DNA of 28,519 bases from a virus. The stretch is taken from IMG/VR virus record IMGVR_UViG_3300038962_000110, positions 1 through 28,519 of that record; one strand, given 5' to 3'. A model generated the notes under the pieces. The model made no database searches. It was not told the DNA's origin and saw only the letters and a list, made by a program, of their open reading frames with translations. Numbering within the stretch: position 1 is the first letter of the stretch; every line of letters begins with the position of its first letter. Positions 22,401-28,519 of the stretch are shown here, piece after piece. A program made the position numbers and the translations under genes.

Positions 22401-23472
22401 TGATGATCTCCTTGGCTGTATTCTCCCAAGAATACTTTTTAGCGGTCTCTATGCCGCCGGAATTTGTATGTAGATTTCCAGATTGTTTGAGGTCATGAAT
22501 CATGCGCAGATGTTCTACTAAAGAGTTAAATTGTGCGTCTTCAATTTTGGCCCAGTTGCCTTGTCCAAAAAACCACTTGCCATCCTGTGCTGGTTCAACA
22601 CCGTCTGTATTTATCAGAAGACAATTATTGTTATCGCAAAATTCAGTATGGGCGGAATAATTGGTGGCTATCACCTGTTTTCCACAACTCATCATCTCCA
22701 GCAACTCTAAATTCCAACCTTCTGCTCTAGCAGGAAACACTCCACAATCTGTTTGTATCATAATATTATACACATCATTTTGCGTTTGCTGTCTCGGAAT
22801 CATTCTAATCTTATTACCCAATCCAGACTCCTTGTACATCATCTCCCAATTGGCGTTTTCTTCCCTAGAATAGAAAGGGTTTTCGCACATCATCCATAGT
22901 TCAACATCGTCTTCTTCTCCAAAGGCTTCATTAAAAGCTTTAACAAGTATATCATGCCCTTTTCTTACTTCCCACTTGCCACAATTGAAGAAGACCGTCT
23001 CTTTTCTGGGGGAAGGTGCTTCTCTGAAAATATCTCTGTCTACTCCTAAAGGTATAATATGAGTATTAAGGGCTATGTTGTCATTTTTATATTGATTATA
23101 CAAATTGGTAACTACAACATCTTTTGCCCACTGACTGCAAACAAAGATCTTATCTAGGTAGTCTAGGTGGTGCATCTCTTGGGCGGTGAACGTGTCCAGT
23201 TCAAAAATGGGAAATCCTATGTGTTGTCCTCTACCGATGAATTCAGCCATTGCATGTTGATGCCATATGCGTATACATGGGGCATGAAAATCAGGAACCC
23301 CGGCGTTGTTCACACAGGATTGTAATACGTTAGAGTATTCGGGAGGGGCTTCTACGTGTCCTATGGTAAATAGACTTACATCATGCTCCAATTCTGACAA
23401 AGCCTTAACAATATTAAGACCCGCTATACCGTAGCCCAACTGGTTAATGGGCGATATGACGTTTAGATTCAT
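22384..23472 (-). CDS. GT-B glycosyltransferase (family 4-like)
   Basis: A 362-residue GT-B protein. The C-terminal half shows CGKWEVRKGHDIL (164-176) and the EX7E motif E251-GWNLELL-E259, followed by MSCGKQVIATNYSAH (261-275), which is typical of the GT4 retaining family that uses nucleotide sugars. The N-terminal half has the GYGIAGLN loop that replaces the usual glycine-rich loop. Full domain length, no signal peptide. It lies between the GT47-like gene and paralogue B. It could modify host surface glycan or phage particles; acceptor unknown. Confidence 0.87.
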   Translation of the reverse strand: MNLNVISPINQLGYGIAGLNIVKALSELEHDVSLFTIGHVEAPPEYSNVLQSCVNNAGVPDFHAPCIRIWHQHAMAEFIGRGQHIGFPIFELDTFTAQEMHHLDYLDKIFVCSQWAKDVVVTNLYNQYKNDNIALNTHIIPLGVDRDIFREAPSPRKETVFFNCGKWEVRKGHDILVKAFNEAFGEEDDVELWMMCENPFYSREENANWEMMYKESGLGNKIRMIPRQQTQNDVYNIMIQTDCGVFPARAEGWNLELLEMMSCGKQVIATNYSAHTEFCDNNNCLLINTDGVEPAQDGKWFFGQGNWAKIEDAQFNSLVEHLRMIHDLKQSGNLHTNSGGIETAKKYSWENTAKEIINATSP

Positions 23473-24397
23473 CTATTTGTTCCTTCCAGTACGATAATTT
23501 TGCCCGACTTAGATCATATTCCATATTTTGAAACTTTTCATGCTGATCTTGTAAAAAGTTATAGTTGATTTGATTCCAGTTGTCAATAATTAATATTGGC
23601 AAATCTCTTAAATATTGTGTGGTTGGAGAATTCAAAACTATGGGAATGCAGCCTACATAAATAGCCTCCAACGTTCGATAACAATCCACTCCGTTTCCCG
23701 CAGGACATACAACAAAAGCATGTTGGGCTAATTCATCTAAAAACTCAGAAAATTCCTTTGGCTCTTCTACGATTGTCATCCAGTGGGTTTTATTGGATTT
23801 AAAAGCTTGCAGCAGACCGTGTCTCTCTACGGTATAATTTTGCCAATTGATATACAACCAGTTTTGTTTTTCGTTTCCAGCATATTTTTTGGTTTTAGAT
23901 ATTTCTTCGCTGGCATCTTTTCCCACACCAAGCGGAATGCCTTGAATTCTTTTGTCATAGGTCATGGAGTTGACTAAAAACCACTTCTTTACGTTTGAGG
24001 GAATCTCATTAAAAGTAGCTCTGGTATGCGCATAACATCTAACCGAGTACATATCCTCTATATCGCATTGATCTCGGTCACAGGGGGCGGGAATTTCTAA
24101 AGAATTATATTCCAAGCGGGGAATAATTGATTGAGCATACGTAGAAAGCCATTTTAACATATCCATGCAAACCGGATATTCTTTTTGGAGAGCCACTCCA
24201 TAATCACTGAACCCACTTATGACAACATACTCATTGTTGGTGTGGCGGCATTTATCAAAAAATTCTGTAATATGTTCTATATTACAATATACAACTCCAG
24301 ATTCTGGAATAGAGTCATCTTTGTGATCAATCTCATAATTACAATCTCCAAGATCCATCCAAGATTTTACTGTGATAATATCGTTTTGAGTTATCAT
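23444..24397 (-). CDS. Exostosin/GT47-like glycosyltransferase
   Basis: A 317-residue protein with the exostosin-type C-terminal motif: FVVCPAGNGVDCYRTLEA (228-245) followed by GCIPIVLNS (249-257). This is the nucleotide-sugar-binding part of the GT47/exostosin group. An N-terminal half of mixed alpha/beta character precedes it. It overlaps the GT4 gene by 29 bases and follows the 93-base gap. It probably takes part in making a short glycan together with the next three genes. No signal peptide or membrane segment is evident. Confidence 0.78.
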   Translation of the reverse strand: MITQNDIITVKSWMDLGDCNYEIDHKDDSIPESGVVYCNIEHITEFFDKCRHTNNEYVVISGFSDYGVALQKEYPVCMDMLKWLSTYAQSIIPRLEYNSLEIPAPCDRDQCDIEDMYSVRCYAHTRATFNEIPSNVKKWFLVNSMTYDKRIQGIPLGVGKDASEEISKTKKYAGNEKQNWLYINWQNYTVERHGLLQAFKSNKTHWMTIVEEPKEFSEFLDELAQHAFVVCPAGNGVDCYRTLEAIYVGCIPIVLNSPTTQYLRDLPILIIDNWNQINYNFLQDQHEKFQNMEYDLSRAKLSYWKEQIDESKRHIAH

Positions 24398-24490
24398 TTT
24401 TATAAACTCACTGACTCAGAGGCTAGCGCAAAGAACCGGGTAAATTGGGCAGAGACAAAAAAATAAAAAGGGCTAAATAAAAAGAAGAAA
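24398..24490 (-). other. Intergenic gap of 93 bases, A/T rich
   Basis: A stretch without a supported gene. On the minus strand it has T-rich runs (TTTTTATTTTTTTG) and, close to the GT47-like start, GTTTATAAAA. I see no convincing terminator hairpin and no TATAAT-type promoter, although the T-runs could be part of one. Confidence 0.4.
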
Positions 24491-24721
24491 CTACTTACCA
24501 CTTTCAGAAAAACGTTTTTCAACAAAATTCCAGTCAACATTGTTATATACTTCTTTGACACAGGAAACAAAAAAAGGATGAGATTTTTTAGCTTCTAGAC
24601 ATAACATACGAAAATGCGGTTGTATAGATTTGACCGGGCCATTCAACCCCTGTTTATCCACATAATCGCAAACTATACTGGTAGCCCTATTGGGAAAACT
24701 AGACACTGAAACTTTTTCCAC
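24491..24721 (-). CDS. Small hypothetical protein
   Basis: A protein of about 76 residues, Cys-containing and helical at the C-terminus (FVSCVKEVYNNVDWNFVEKRF). The start is uncertain. GTG 24721 has AGGAGG eight bases upstream, but that sequence also codes for the Fe-S carrier's Cys loop; GTG 24706 and ATG 24742 are alternatives. It overlaps the Fe-S carrier gene by 8-44 bases depending on the start. No family recognised. Confidence 0.55.
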   Translation of the reverse strand: MEKVSVSSFPNRATSIVCDYVDKQGLNGPVKSIQPHFRMLCLEAKKSHPFFVSCVKEVYNNVDWNFVEKRFSESGK

Positions 24722-25034
24722 AGCCGCATCCTCCTGTTGCATTTGGATTTTCAAAAACAAAACCGCGCTTCATTAAATCTTCATACCAATCAATCGTAAC
24801 GCCTTGAATAAAAGGCTCACTCCTTTTATCCACTACTATTCCTATACCCGCTTGTGAATACATGCTATCATTGTTAACTGAATATTCTGATTCTTCTATA
24901 AAGCCCATGTTATATTCAAATCCAGAACATCCTCCACCAACGACACTAACCCGAAGCAACCTATTGGTTGCCTCGGGCGTGTCGTTCATGAGTTTTTTTA
25001 ATTCTTTAACTGCTGCTTCAGTTAAAGTTATCAT
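24699..25034 (-). CDS. A-type iron-sulfur cluster carrier (IscA/ErpA/SufA family)
   Basis: A 111-residue HesB/IscA-family protein. The three conserved cysteines are C36 in GGGCSGF, C103 and C105 in GGCGCGKSF; they bind an iron-sulfur cluster for delivery to apo-enzymes. The length is typical. It starts four bases inside the stop of the DUF1501 gene (ATGA overlap), so the two are probably cotranslated. Phage copies are uncommon but known in some large phages. Which enzyme it serves is not visible. Confidence 0.9.
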   Translation of the reverse strand: MITLTEAAVKELKKLMNDTPEATNRLLRVSVVGGGCSGFEYNMGFIEESEYSVNNDSMYSQAGIGIVVDKRSEPFIQGVTIDWYEDLMKRGFVFENPNATGGCGCGKSFSV

Positions 25035-26269
25035 AGAATGACCTTTGCATCACTCTCTACGAAATACCTTGGGCGACCAGCAAAATCAATTTTCTGAGTT
25101 TGCGGATCAATTCCAAAATGAGAAAACAAAGTAGCAGTAACATCCTTCGGTCCAAATGGATCGCTCTTTGGAGATTCTACCTTAGAGGTGGACTCACCAA
25201 TTGCTCTACCCATATCAAAGTCCCCACCACTAAACATAAGCGGGCTAAGTTGGGGCCAATGATCCCTACCACCATTTTTATTAACGCGGTAGGTTCGACC
25301 AAACTCTCCTGTTACCACTAGCAGCACATTCTTACTCATACCCTTCTCTTCCAGATCATCAATGAAGGTAGACAGAGCATGGTCAAGCTGGGGCATTCTT
25401 CCATCAAGAGACTTGGCGATATTACTATGCATATCCCAGCCTCCATAATGGATGGTTACGAACTTAGTTCCGTTTTCAACCAATCTGCGAGCTAGAAGCA
25501 TTTGTTCACCAAGACCTCCACCATACATCTTACGGTTGACTTCCGGCTCTTTCTTTAGATCAAAGGCTTCGCTAGCCTTACCGAGAATAAGACCAAATGA
25601 CTGCTTACGCAAATCAGGCCAGATTTCAAGATCATTCTCAATCTTGAGCTTATCTAGACCGCCAATTAGATCACGACGCTGGAGAAAACGATTGTTCTCC
25701 ACTCTGGTCTTAAGGTTTTCAACACCCTCACCGCTTGCCTCGTATGGCTTATACTGACCACCCAGCCAAGCAGGACCATCAAAGGAAATACCATTAATCT
25801 TAACGTATGTCGGCATACCACTCAAAGGATGGTTCGCTCCATACATTGAAGACATGATAGAACCGTATGACGGCTCTTGCTGCATTGACTGTGGAGTATT
25901 ATCAGTTGAGTTATGACCAGTCATTACCCAGTGAGTACCAGTTCTATGACTAGCGTTCCTGTGAGCAAATGATCTAACTACTGAAATCTTATCTCCTCTG
26001 GAAGCTAGCTTAAGGAAATTACCACCAAGCAAGAAATCTCCCTTGGTCATAATTGCCCCATTGGTAGACCGTACTCCAACTGGAGCAGAGGGCTTGGGGT
26101 CAAAAGTTTCAATATGAGTTGCGCCCCCACCTAGCCACAACCAAACTACTGACTTTTCACCAGTAGGAAGATTGGCCGCATTAGCATCTGTTAGACCTAC
26201 AGAAGAAAGAGCGGCGCTAATTCCTCCAACTTTCATAAAATCGCGTCTATTGAATTGAACATTAAACAT
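25031..26269 (-). CDS. Tat-exported DUF1501 (sulfatase-like) protein
   Basis: A 412-residue DUF1501 protein, a family in the alkaline-phosphatase/sulfatase fold that is expanded in Planctomycetota. It begins with a twin-arginine signal (NRRDFMK, 7-13) and ANA cleavage near 31. Family signatures follow: VVWLWLGGGATHIETFDPK (41-59), RTGTHWVMTGHN (109-120), HYGGWDMHSN (274-283), GEFGRT (321-326) and GGRDHWP (333-339). The metal-binding His/Asp positions appear intact, so it is probably an active hydrolase outside the cytoplasm. The usual length is about 400-480. Overlap with its neighbours means it is integrated in a phage transcription unit. Such a gene in a phage is unusual and suggests transfer from the host. 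Confidence 0.92.
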   Translation of the reverse strand: MFNVQFNRRDFMKVGGISAALSSVGLTDANAANLPTGEKSVVWLWLGGGATHIETFDPKPSAPVGVRSTNGAIMTKGDFLLGGNFLKLASRGDKISVVRSFAHRNASHRTGTHWVMTGHNSTDNTPQSMQQEPSYGSIMSSMYGANHPLSGMPTYVKINGISFDGPAWLGGQYKPYEASGEGVENLKTRVENNRFLQRRDLIGGLDKLKIENDLEIWPDLRKQSFGLILGKASEAFDLKKEPEVNRKMYGGGLGEQMLLARRLVENGTKFVTIHYGGWDMHSNIAKSLDGRMPQLDHALSTFIDDLEEKGMSKNVLLVVTGEFGRTYRVNKNGGRDHWPQLSPLMFSGGDFDMGRAIGESTSKVESPKSDPFGPKDVTATLFSHFGIDPQTQKIDFAGRPRYFVESDAKVIL

Positions 26270-26519
26270 TGGGCTTCTCCTTGGTATACCAATTTAGACG
26301 GCTTGTATTGTAACGCTTAGGATCTGCAAGACCGTTATCGAGTCTATTCTTATCCGTTATATAGTAACCATGCTCATCCTGTATCACAACTTTATTTTCG
26401 TCATTAAGTTCTTCGGTCTTTTCTTCATCGACCATTGACTCATGACTGCCATACCTTGTAGGATATGTGTAAGGTTCTGGCTTTTTGATAATCCTTTTCT
26501 GTCTAAGCTGTCGTACCAT
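26262..26519 (-). CDS. Small hypothetical protein
   Basis: An 85-residue polar, charged protein, probably mostly disordered (KKPEPYTYPTRYG, EEKTEELNDENK). ATG 26519 overlaps the upstream gene by 17 bases, and its 3' end overlaps the DUF1501 start by 8. It might be a partner of the DUF1501 protein but there is no motif to support this. Confidence 0.6.
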   Translation of the reverse strand: MVRQLRQKRIIKKPEPYTYPTRYGSHESMVDEEKTEELNDENKVVIQDEHGYYITDKNRLDNGLADPKRYNTSRLNWYTKEKPNV

Positions 26520-27069
26520 TTTTTACTCCATATACTTTTTCAAAATCAAAGAATCTCCATCTATCTAAATGATCCACAGTTTCGGAAGAATCTATTTCTC
26601 TAAGGTAGGCTAGAAGGTCTGCCCAAGTAGAAAAGATTAACTCATGGGGTATAACCCCAAACAACCAATTAGGTAAACTGTTCTTTCCCTGCTCACATTT
26701 GATAAGCACTGGCTTCTTTTGGAAGACTGCCATAAATGCTTCATGGTAAGAACCACACATATGAACATCTACATCTAAATCCATAACCAGAAAATGTGCA
26801 ATATCCACCATTCTCAAATCAACTGCACAAATTGGTTTCATAATTTCAGAAACCTTGGTGTAGTTGCCCACTTCTTTATAATAGTTGATGGCATTTCTTG
26901 TGGTTTCATCTTCTGGGGCGAAGTCACTAGGTTTGTTGCAAGGGTTGTATACCCCAACACCCAAGTCGTAAAGATGGGGAGTAATCCATTCCCTCCAAGC
27001 AACCCCGCCATCCTCGACGCGATCCATAGCGCCGCATAAGTAACAAGTCATACCTTTTAATCTGTTCAT
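26503..27069 (-). CDS. Nucleoside 2-deoxyribosyltransferase-like protein
   Basis: A 188-residue Rossmann-like protein of the nucleoside 2-deoxyribosyltransferase (PF15891-type) group. It shows YLCGAMD (10-16), VDIAHFLVMDLD (88-99) and MCGSYHEAFMAVFQKKPVLI (104-123), where E110 is at the position of the catalytic Glu in the 'GTxxE' motif of this group. Such enzymes cleave or exchange the base of deoxynucleosides or act on nucleotide analogues. This suits phage nucleotide metabolism. ATG 27069 has GAGG upstream and is preferred over a TTG at 27129 that lies inside the terminator. Confidence 0.75.
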   Translation of the reverse strand: MNRLKGMTCYLCGAMDRVEDGGVAWREWITPHLYDLGVGVYNPCNKPSDFAPEDETTRNAINYYKEVGNYTKVSEIMKPICAVDLRMVDIAHFLVMDLDVDVHMCGSYHEAFMAVFQKKPVLIKCEQGKNSLPNWLFGVIPHELIFSTWADLLAYLREIDSSETVDHLDRWRFFDFEKVYGVKNGTTA

Positions 27070-27087
27070 TTTATATCGCCTCGTAAA

Positions 27088-27137
27088 ATAAAAAGCACCC
27101 CTCTTTGGCTTGATCGAGGGTGAGACCAAAGAGGGGT
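27088..27137 (-). terminator. Rho-independent terminator after the 27147-27650 gene
   Basis: A perfect 12-base stem, ACCCCTCTTTGG (27097-27108) with CCAAAGAGGGGT (27126-27137), and a 17-base loop. On the minus strand it is followed by GCTTTTTATTTT. It begins nine bases after the preceding stop and ends about 19-27 bases before the next ATG. Confidence 0.9.
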
Positions 27138-27146
27138 ACTGAACAT

Positions 27147-27650
27147 TTAACCTTTCTTATAAAGATCTTTTAATAGGCTTTCTACATTATAATATTTCTT
27201 AGATTTGACGGCTTCATTGACCATCCTAGTAGCTTCCGCTTTAGAGTGACCCATTGATCTCAAAGTTTCAACAGCATCTTCAATCACAGTTTTTGGAGTG
27301 GAAATCTTGTCCTTAACTTCTTCCTTTTTAAGAACGTGTTTGACAACCCACTCTCTAGCTCTGTGATCTCCTCCTTTAGCATCGTCAATAGCCATCCTAC
27401 AAATCTCGTCCCAATCATCCTCACTAAATGGCTTCCTACTTTTCTTCCTAACTGTTGCAACTGTTTTTACTACAGGAGTAGCAGGAACAGCAGCAGGAGT
27501 AGGAGTGGCGTAGCTTACAGCATCCTCATCATCATCTACGAACACCTTTAGAAAGCCAACACGAAAATTATAAGCGATGATTAGCACAAATATAATACCA
27601 TAAATAGCCTGTTCACCATTAAAGTTTGGAGTATAGGCGAGCATGGTCAT
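27147..27650 (-). CDS. Membrane-anchored protein with RuvA C-terminal-like domain
   Basis: A 167-residue protein. One hydrophobic segment lies at about 15-33 (IYGIIFVLIIAYNF), then an acidic patch, then an Ala/Pro/Thr/Val-rich linker (47-66). A helical domain (75-110, with DDWDEICRMAIDD and GDHRAREWVVKH) follows. The last 46 residues (121-166) have VIEDAVETLRSMGHSKAEATRMV, which resembles the RuvA C-terminal/UBA-like three-helix domain that contacts RuvB. A RuvA-like domain on a membrane anchor is unusual. Next upstream is the rIIB-like gene. Role unknown. Confidence 0.65.
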   Translation of the reverse strand: MTMLAYTPNFNGEQAIYGIIFVLIIAYNFRVGFLKVFVDDDEDAVSYATPTPAAVPATPVVKTVATVRKKSRKPFSEDDWDEICRMAIDDAKGGDHRAREWVVKHVLKKEEVKDKISTPKTVIEDAVETLRSMGHSKAEATRMVNEAVKSKKYYNVESLLKDLYKKG

Positions 27651-27659
27651 AGGACTACC

Positions 27660-28496
27660 TTAGTTAAGACCGGGATTATAACCTTCGTCGTTCCAGTCTT
27701 GCTCATCATATTCCTCAACATCCTCATTACGATGCATAAGGGTAGTCATGAAGTTAGCGAAGTCGTCCTGACTCCATTCTTGGCTATTCTGGTGATGGAC
27801 AGGTTGCTCAAGTTTTCCCTCGTAATCAGCAACCACTTCGTATGCACAAGTACGAACCTTCTGGCACTCACAATCGAGAGGCACAGAAACAACATCCTTG
27901 GGGTTCACCTTGACGATAACCACTTTATCATCGGTCTCTGGATCACCATTAATACGACTATAGCCTTCCACATACTCGATTGCACCACAGTGAAGACCTT
28001 CGCTGCAACCAACGTCACAGTTGTCGTTCACCTTACGGCGCTTCATACCTACTTGCTGACCAACACTATTATCAATAGTGCCAGACCACTTATCCTTGTA
28101 GTCATGGGTTACAGCCTTGTATGCCAGAAAACACCCATCATCAGTAATAGGCAGATTCTTATGCTCAAGGAAGGAGTACAATTCCTCCACAGCACGATTG
28201 CTGGGATTCTCAAGTACGTTGGCCAAGAAATTAAGCATAGGCTTGAAAGGGAAGCCATCCCTCATCATTTGCATAACACGATCAGTTAGCGCGTTATGAA
28301 TCTCCTCTCCGTCATACTGAAGGATGCCATCCTTAATATCAACTTTTCCTTCAGTATAATTGAGGATAGACTTAGGGATGTCGAGCAACGGGATCAAAGT
28401 AGCTTCATCGTTGTTACCAAGGCATTCCTTAATTGCCATGTAATTAGGATGGTCATGTCCAACTGTGTGACTTTCGTTGTTCACAACGATTGTCAT
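27660..28496 (-). CDS. rIIB: rIIB-like protein
   Basis: A 278-residue protein resembling T4 rIIB-type phage proteins. The N-terminal part has PNYMAIKECLGNNDEATLI (17-35). The central signature is NPSNRAVEELYSFLEHKNLPITDDGCFLAYKAV (97-129). A later Cys/His-rich stretch is C160-x3-C164-x5-C170, and VVIVKVNPKDVVSVP (192-206) follows, with an acidic C-terminus. rII proteins affect lysis inhibition and exclusion by lambda Rex; their molecular role is uncertain. It is the first complete gene of the window; the upstream rIIA homologue, if present, lies outside. Ends 9 bases before the next start. Confidence 0.78.
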   Translation of the reverse strand: MTIVVNNESHTVGHDHPNYMAIKECLGNNDEATLIPLLDIPKSILNYTEGKVDIKDGILQYDGEEIHNALTDRVMQMMRDGFPFKPMLNFLANVLENPSNRAVEELYSFLEHKNLPITDDGCFLAYKAVTHDYKDKWSGTIDNSVGQQVGMKRRKVNDNCDVGCSEGLHCGAIEYVEGYSRINGDPETDDKVVIVKVNPKDVVSVPLDCECQKVRTCAYEVVADYEGKLEQPVHHQNSQEWSQDDFANFMTTLMHRNEDVEEYDEQDWNDEGYNPGLN

Positions 28497-28519
28497 AGTT
28501 CCGTTACCGCTTACAATGT

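Noticed and set aside
22766-22776. Second TATAAT-like match in a coding region
   Set aside because: It is within the GT4-like gene (VYNIM) and no gene starts after it.
24398-24490. Promoter for the GT47-like gene
   Set aside because: The TTTATAAA-like sequence close to the start codon has no -35 partner at a sensible distance and lies too near the ATG.
27699-28289. A 196-codon frame on the plus strand
   Set aside because: It lies entirely opposite the rIIB-like gene, has no ribosome site or protein motif, and every other supported gene is on the minus strand.
1-28519. tRNA genes, CRISPR arrays and insertion sequences
   Set aside because: Gaps are short and I see no cloverleaf-like segments, regularly spaced repeats, transposase genes or inverted terminal repeats.

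Overview
This window looks like part of a large, tightly packed, tailed-phage genome with T4-like housekeeping genes. Every gene I can support lies on the minus strand, so transcription runs from high to low coordinates. Genes usually overlap by 4 to 45 bases or are separated by only a few bases, no RNA genes are visible, and no stretch above 300 bases lacks a gene. Phage hallmarks are a UvsX/RecA-type recombinase, PhoH, dUTPase, dCMP deaminase, a monomeric B12-dependent ribonucleotide reductase, an rIIB-like protein, a small phage sigma factor and many short conserved-looking unknowns. A Tat-exported DUF1501 protein of the kind that is abundant in Planctomycetota, together with two secreted trypsin-like proteases, suggests a Planctomycetota (or related PVC-group) host. 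That host assignment is inference.

Layout in transcription order. 28496-27147: rIIB-like protein and a membrane-anchored protein with a RuvA C-terminal-like domain, closed by a terminator. 27069-24491: nucleoside 2-deoxyribosyltransferase-like protein, small unknown, DUF1501 protein, A-type Fe-S carrier, small unknown. 24397-20749: two glycosyltransferases, a small phage protein, a third glycosyltransferase-like protein, a membrane-anchored metallothionein-like peptide and a small membrane protein. 20720-18948: small unknowns and a sigma factor. 18859-18200: a Gly/Ser/Thr-rich probable virion protein with its own promoter and terminator. 18130-14352: membrane/coiled-coil protein, papain-like (YiiX) protein, a large modular secreted protease and an unknown. 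After a second terminator, 14276-8911: second secreted protease, thioredoxin, GDP-fucose-synthase-like epimerase, glycosyltransferase-like paralogue, GNA1-like acetyltransferase, beta-propeller protein, small unknowns and dCMP deaminase. A short promoter/8-codon ORF/terminator unit sits at 8862-8765. Then 8757-4424: methyltransferase, staphylococcal-nuclease-like protein, ribonucleotide reductase, dUTPase and PhoH. 4431-1: a membrane protein, zinc-ribbon proteins, a possible HTH protein, the recombinase, a Vsr-like nuclease and a possible UvsY-like protein.

The genes suggest three linked programmes: nucleotide supply and DNA recombination (1-9363 and 26503-27069), glycan or cell-surface modification (9806-13034 and 21175-24397), and export or envelope modification (proteases, the DUF1501 protein and small membrane proteins). 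Four strong rho-independent terminators each lie just upstream of the next start codon with no promoter visible between them, so downstream expression probably depends on read-through or antitermination. Two sites share the sequence GTGTATAAT and are the best promoter candidates.
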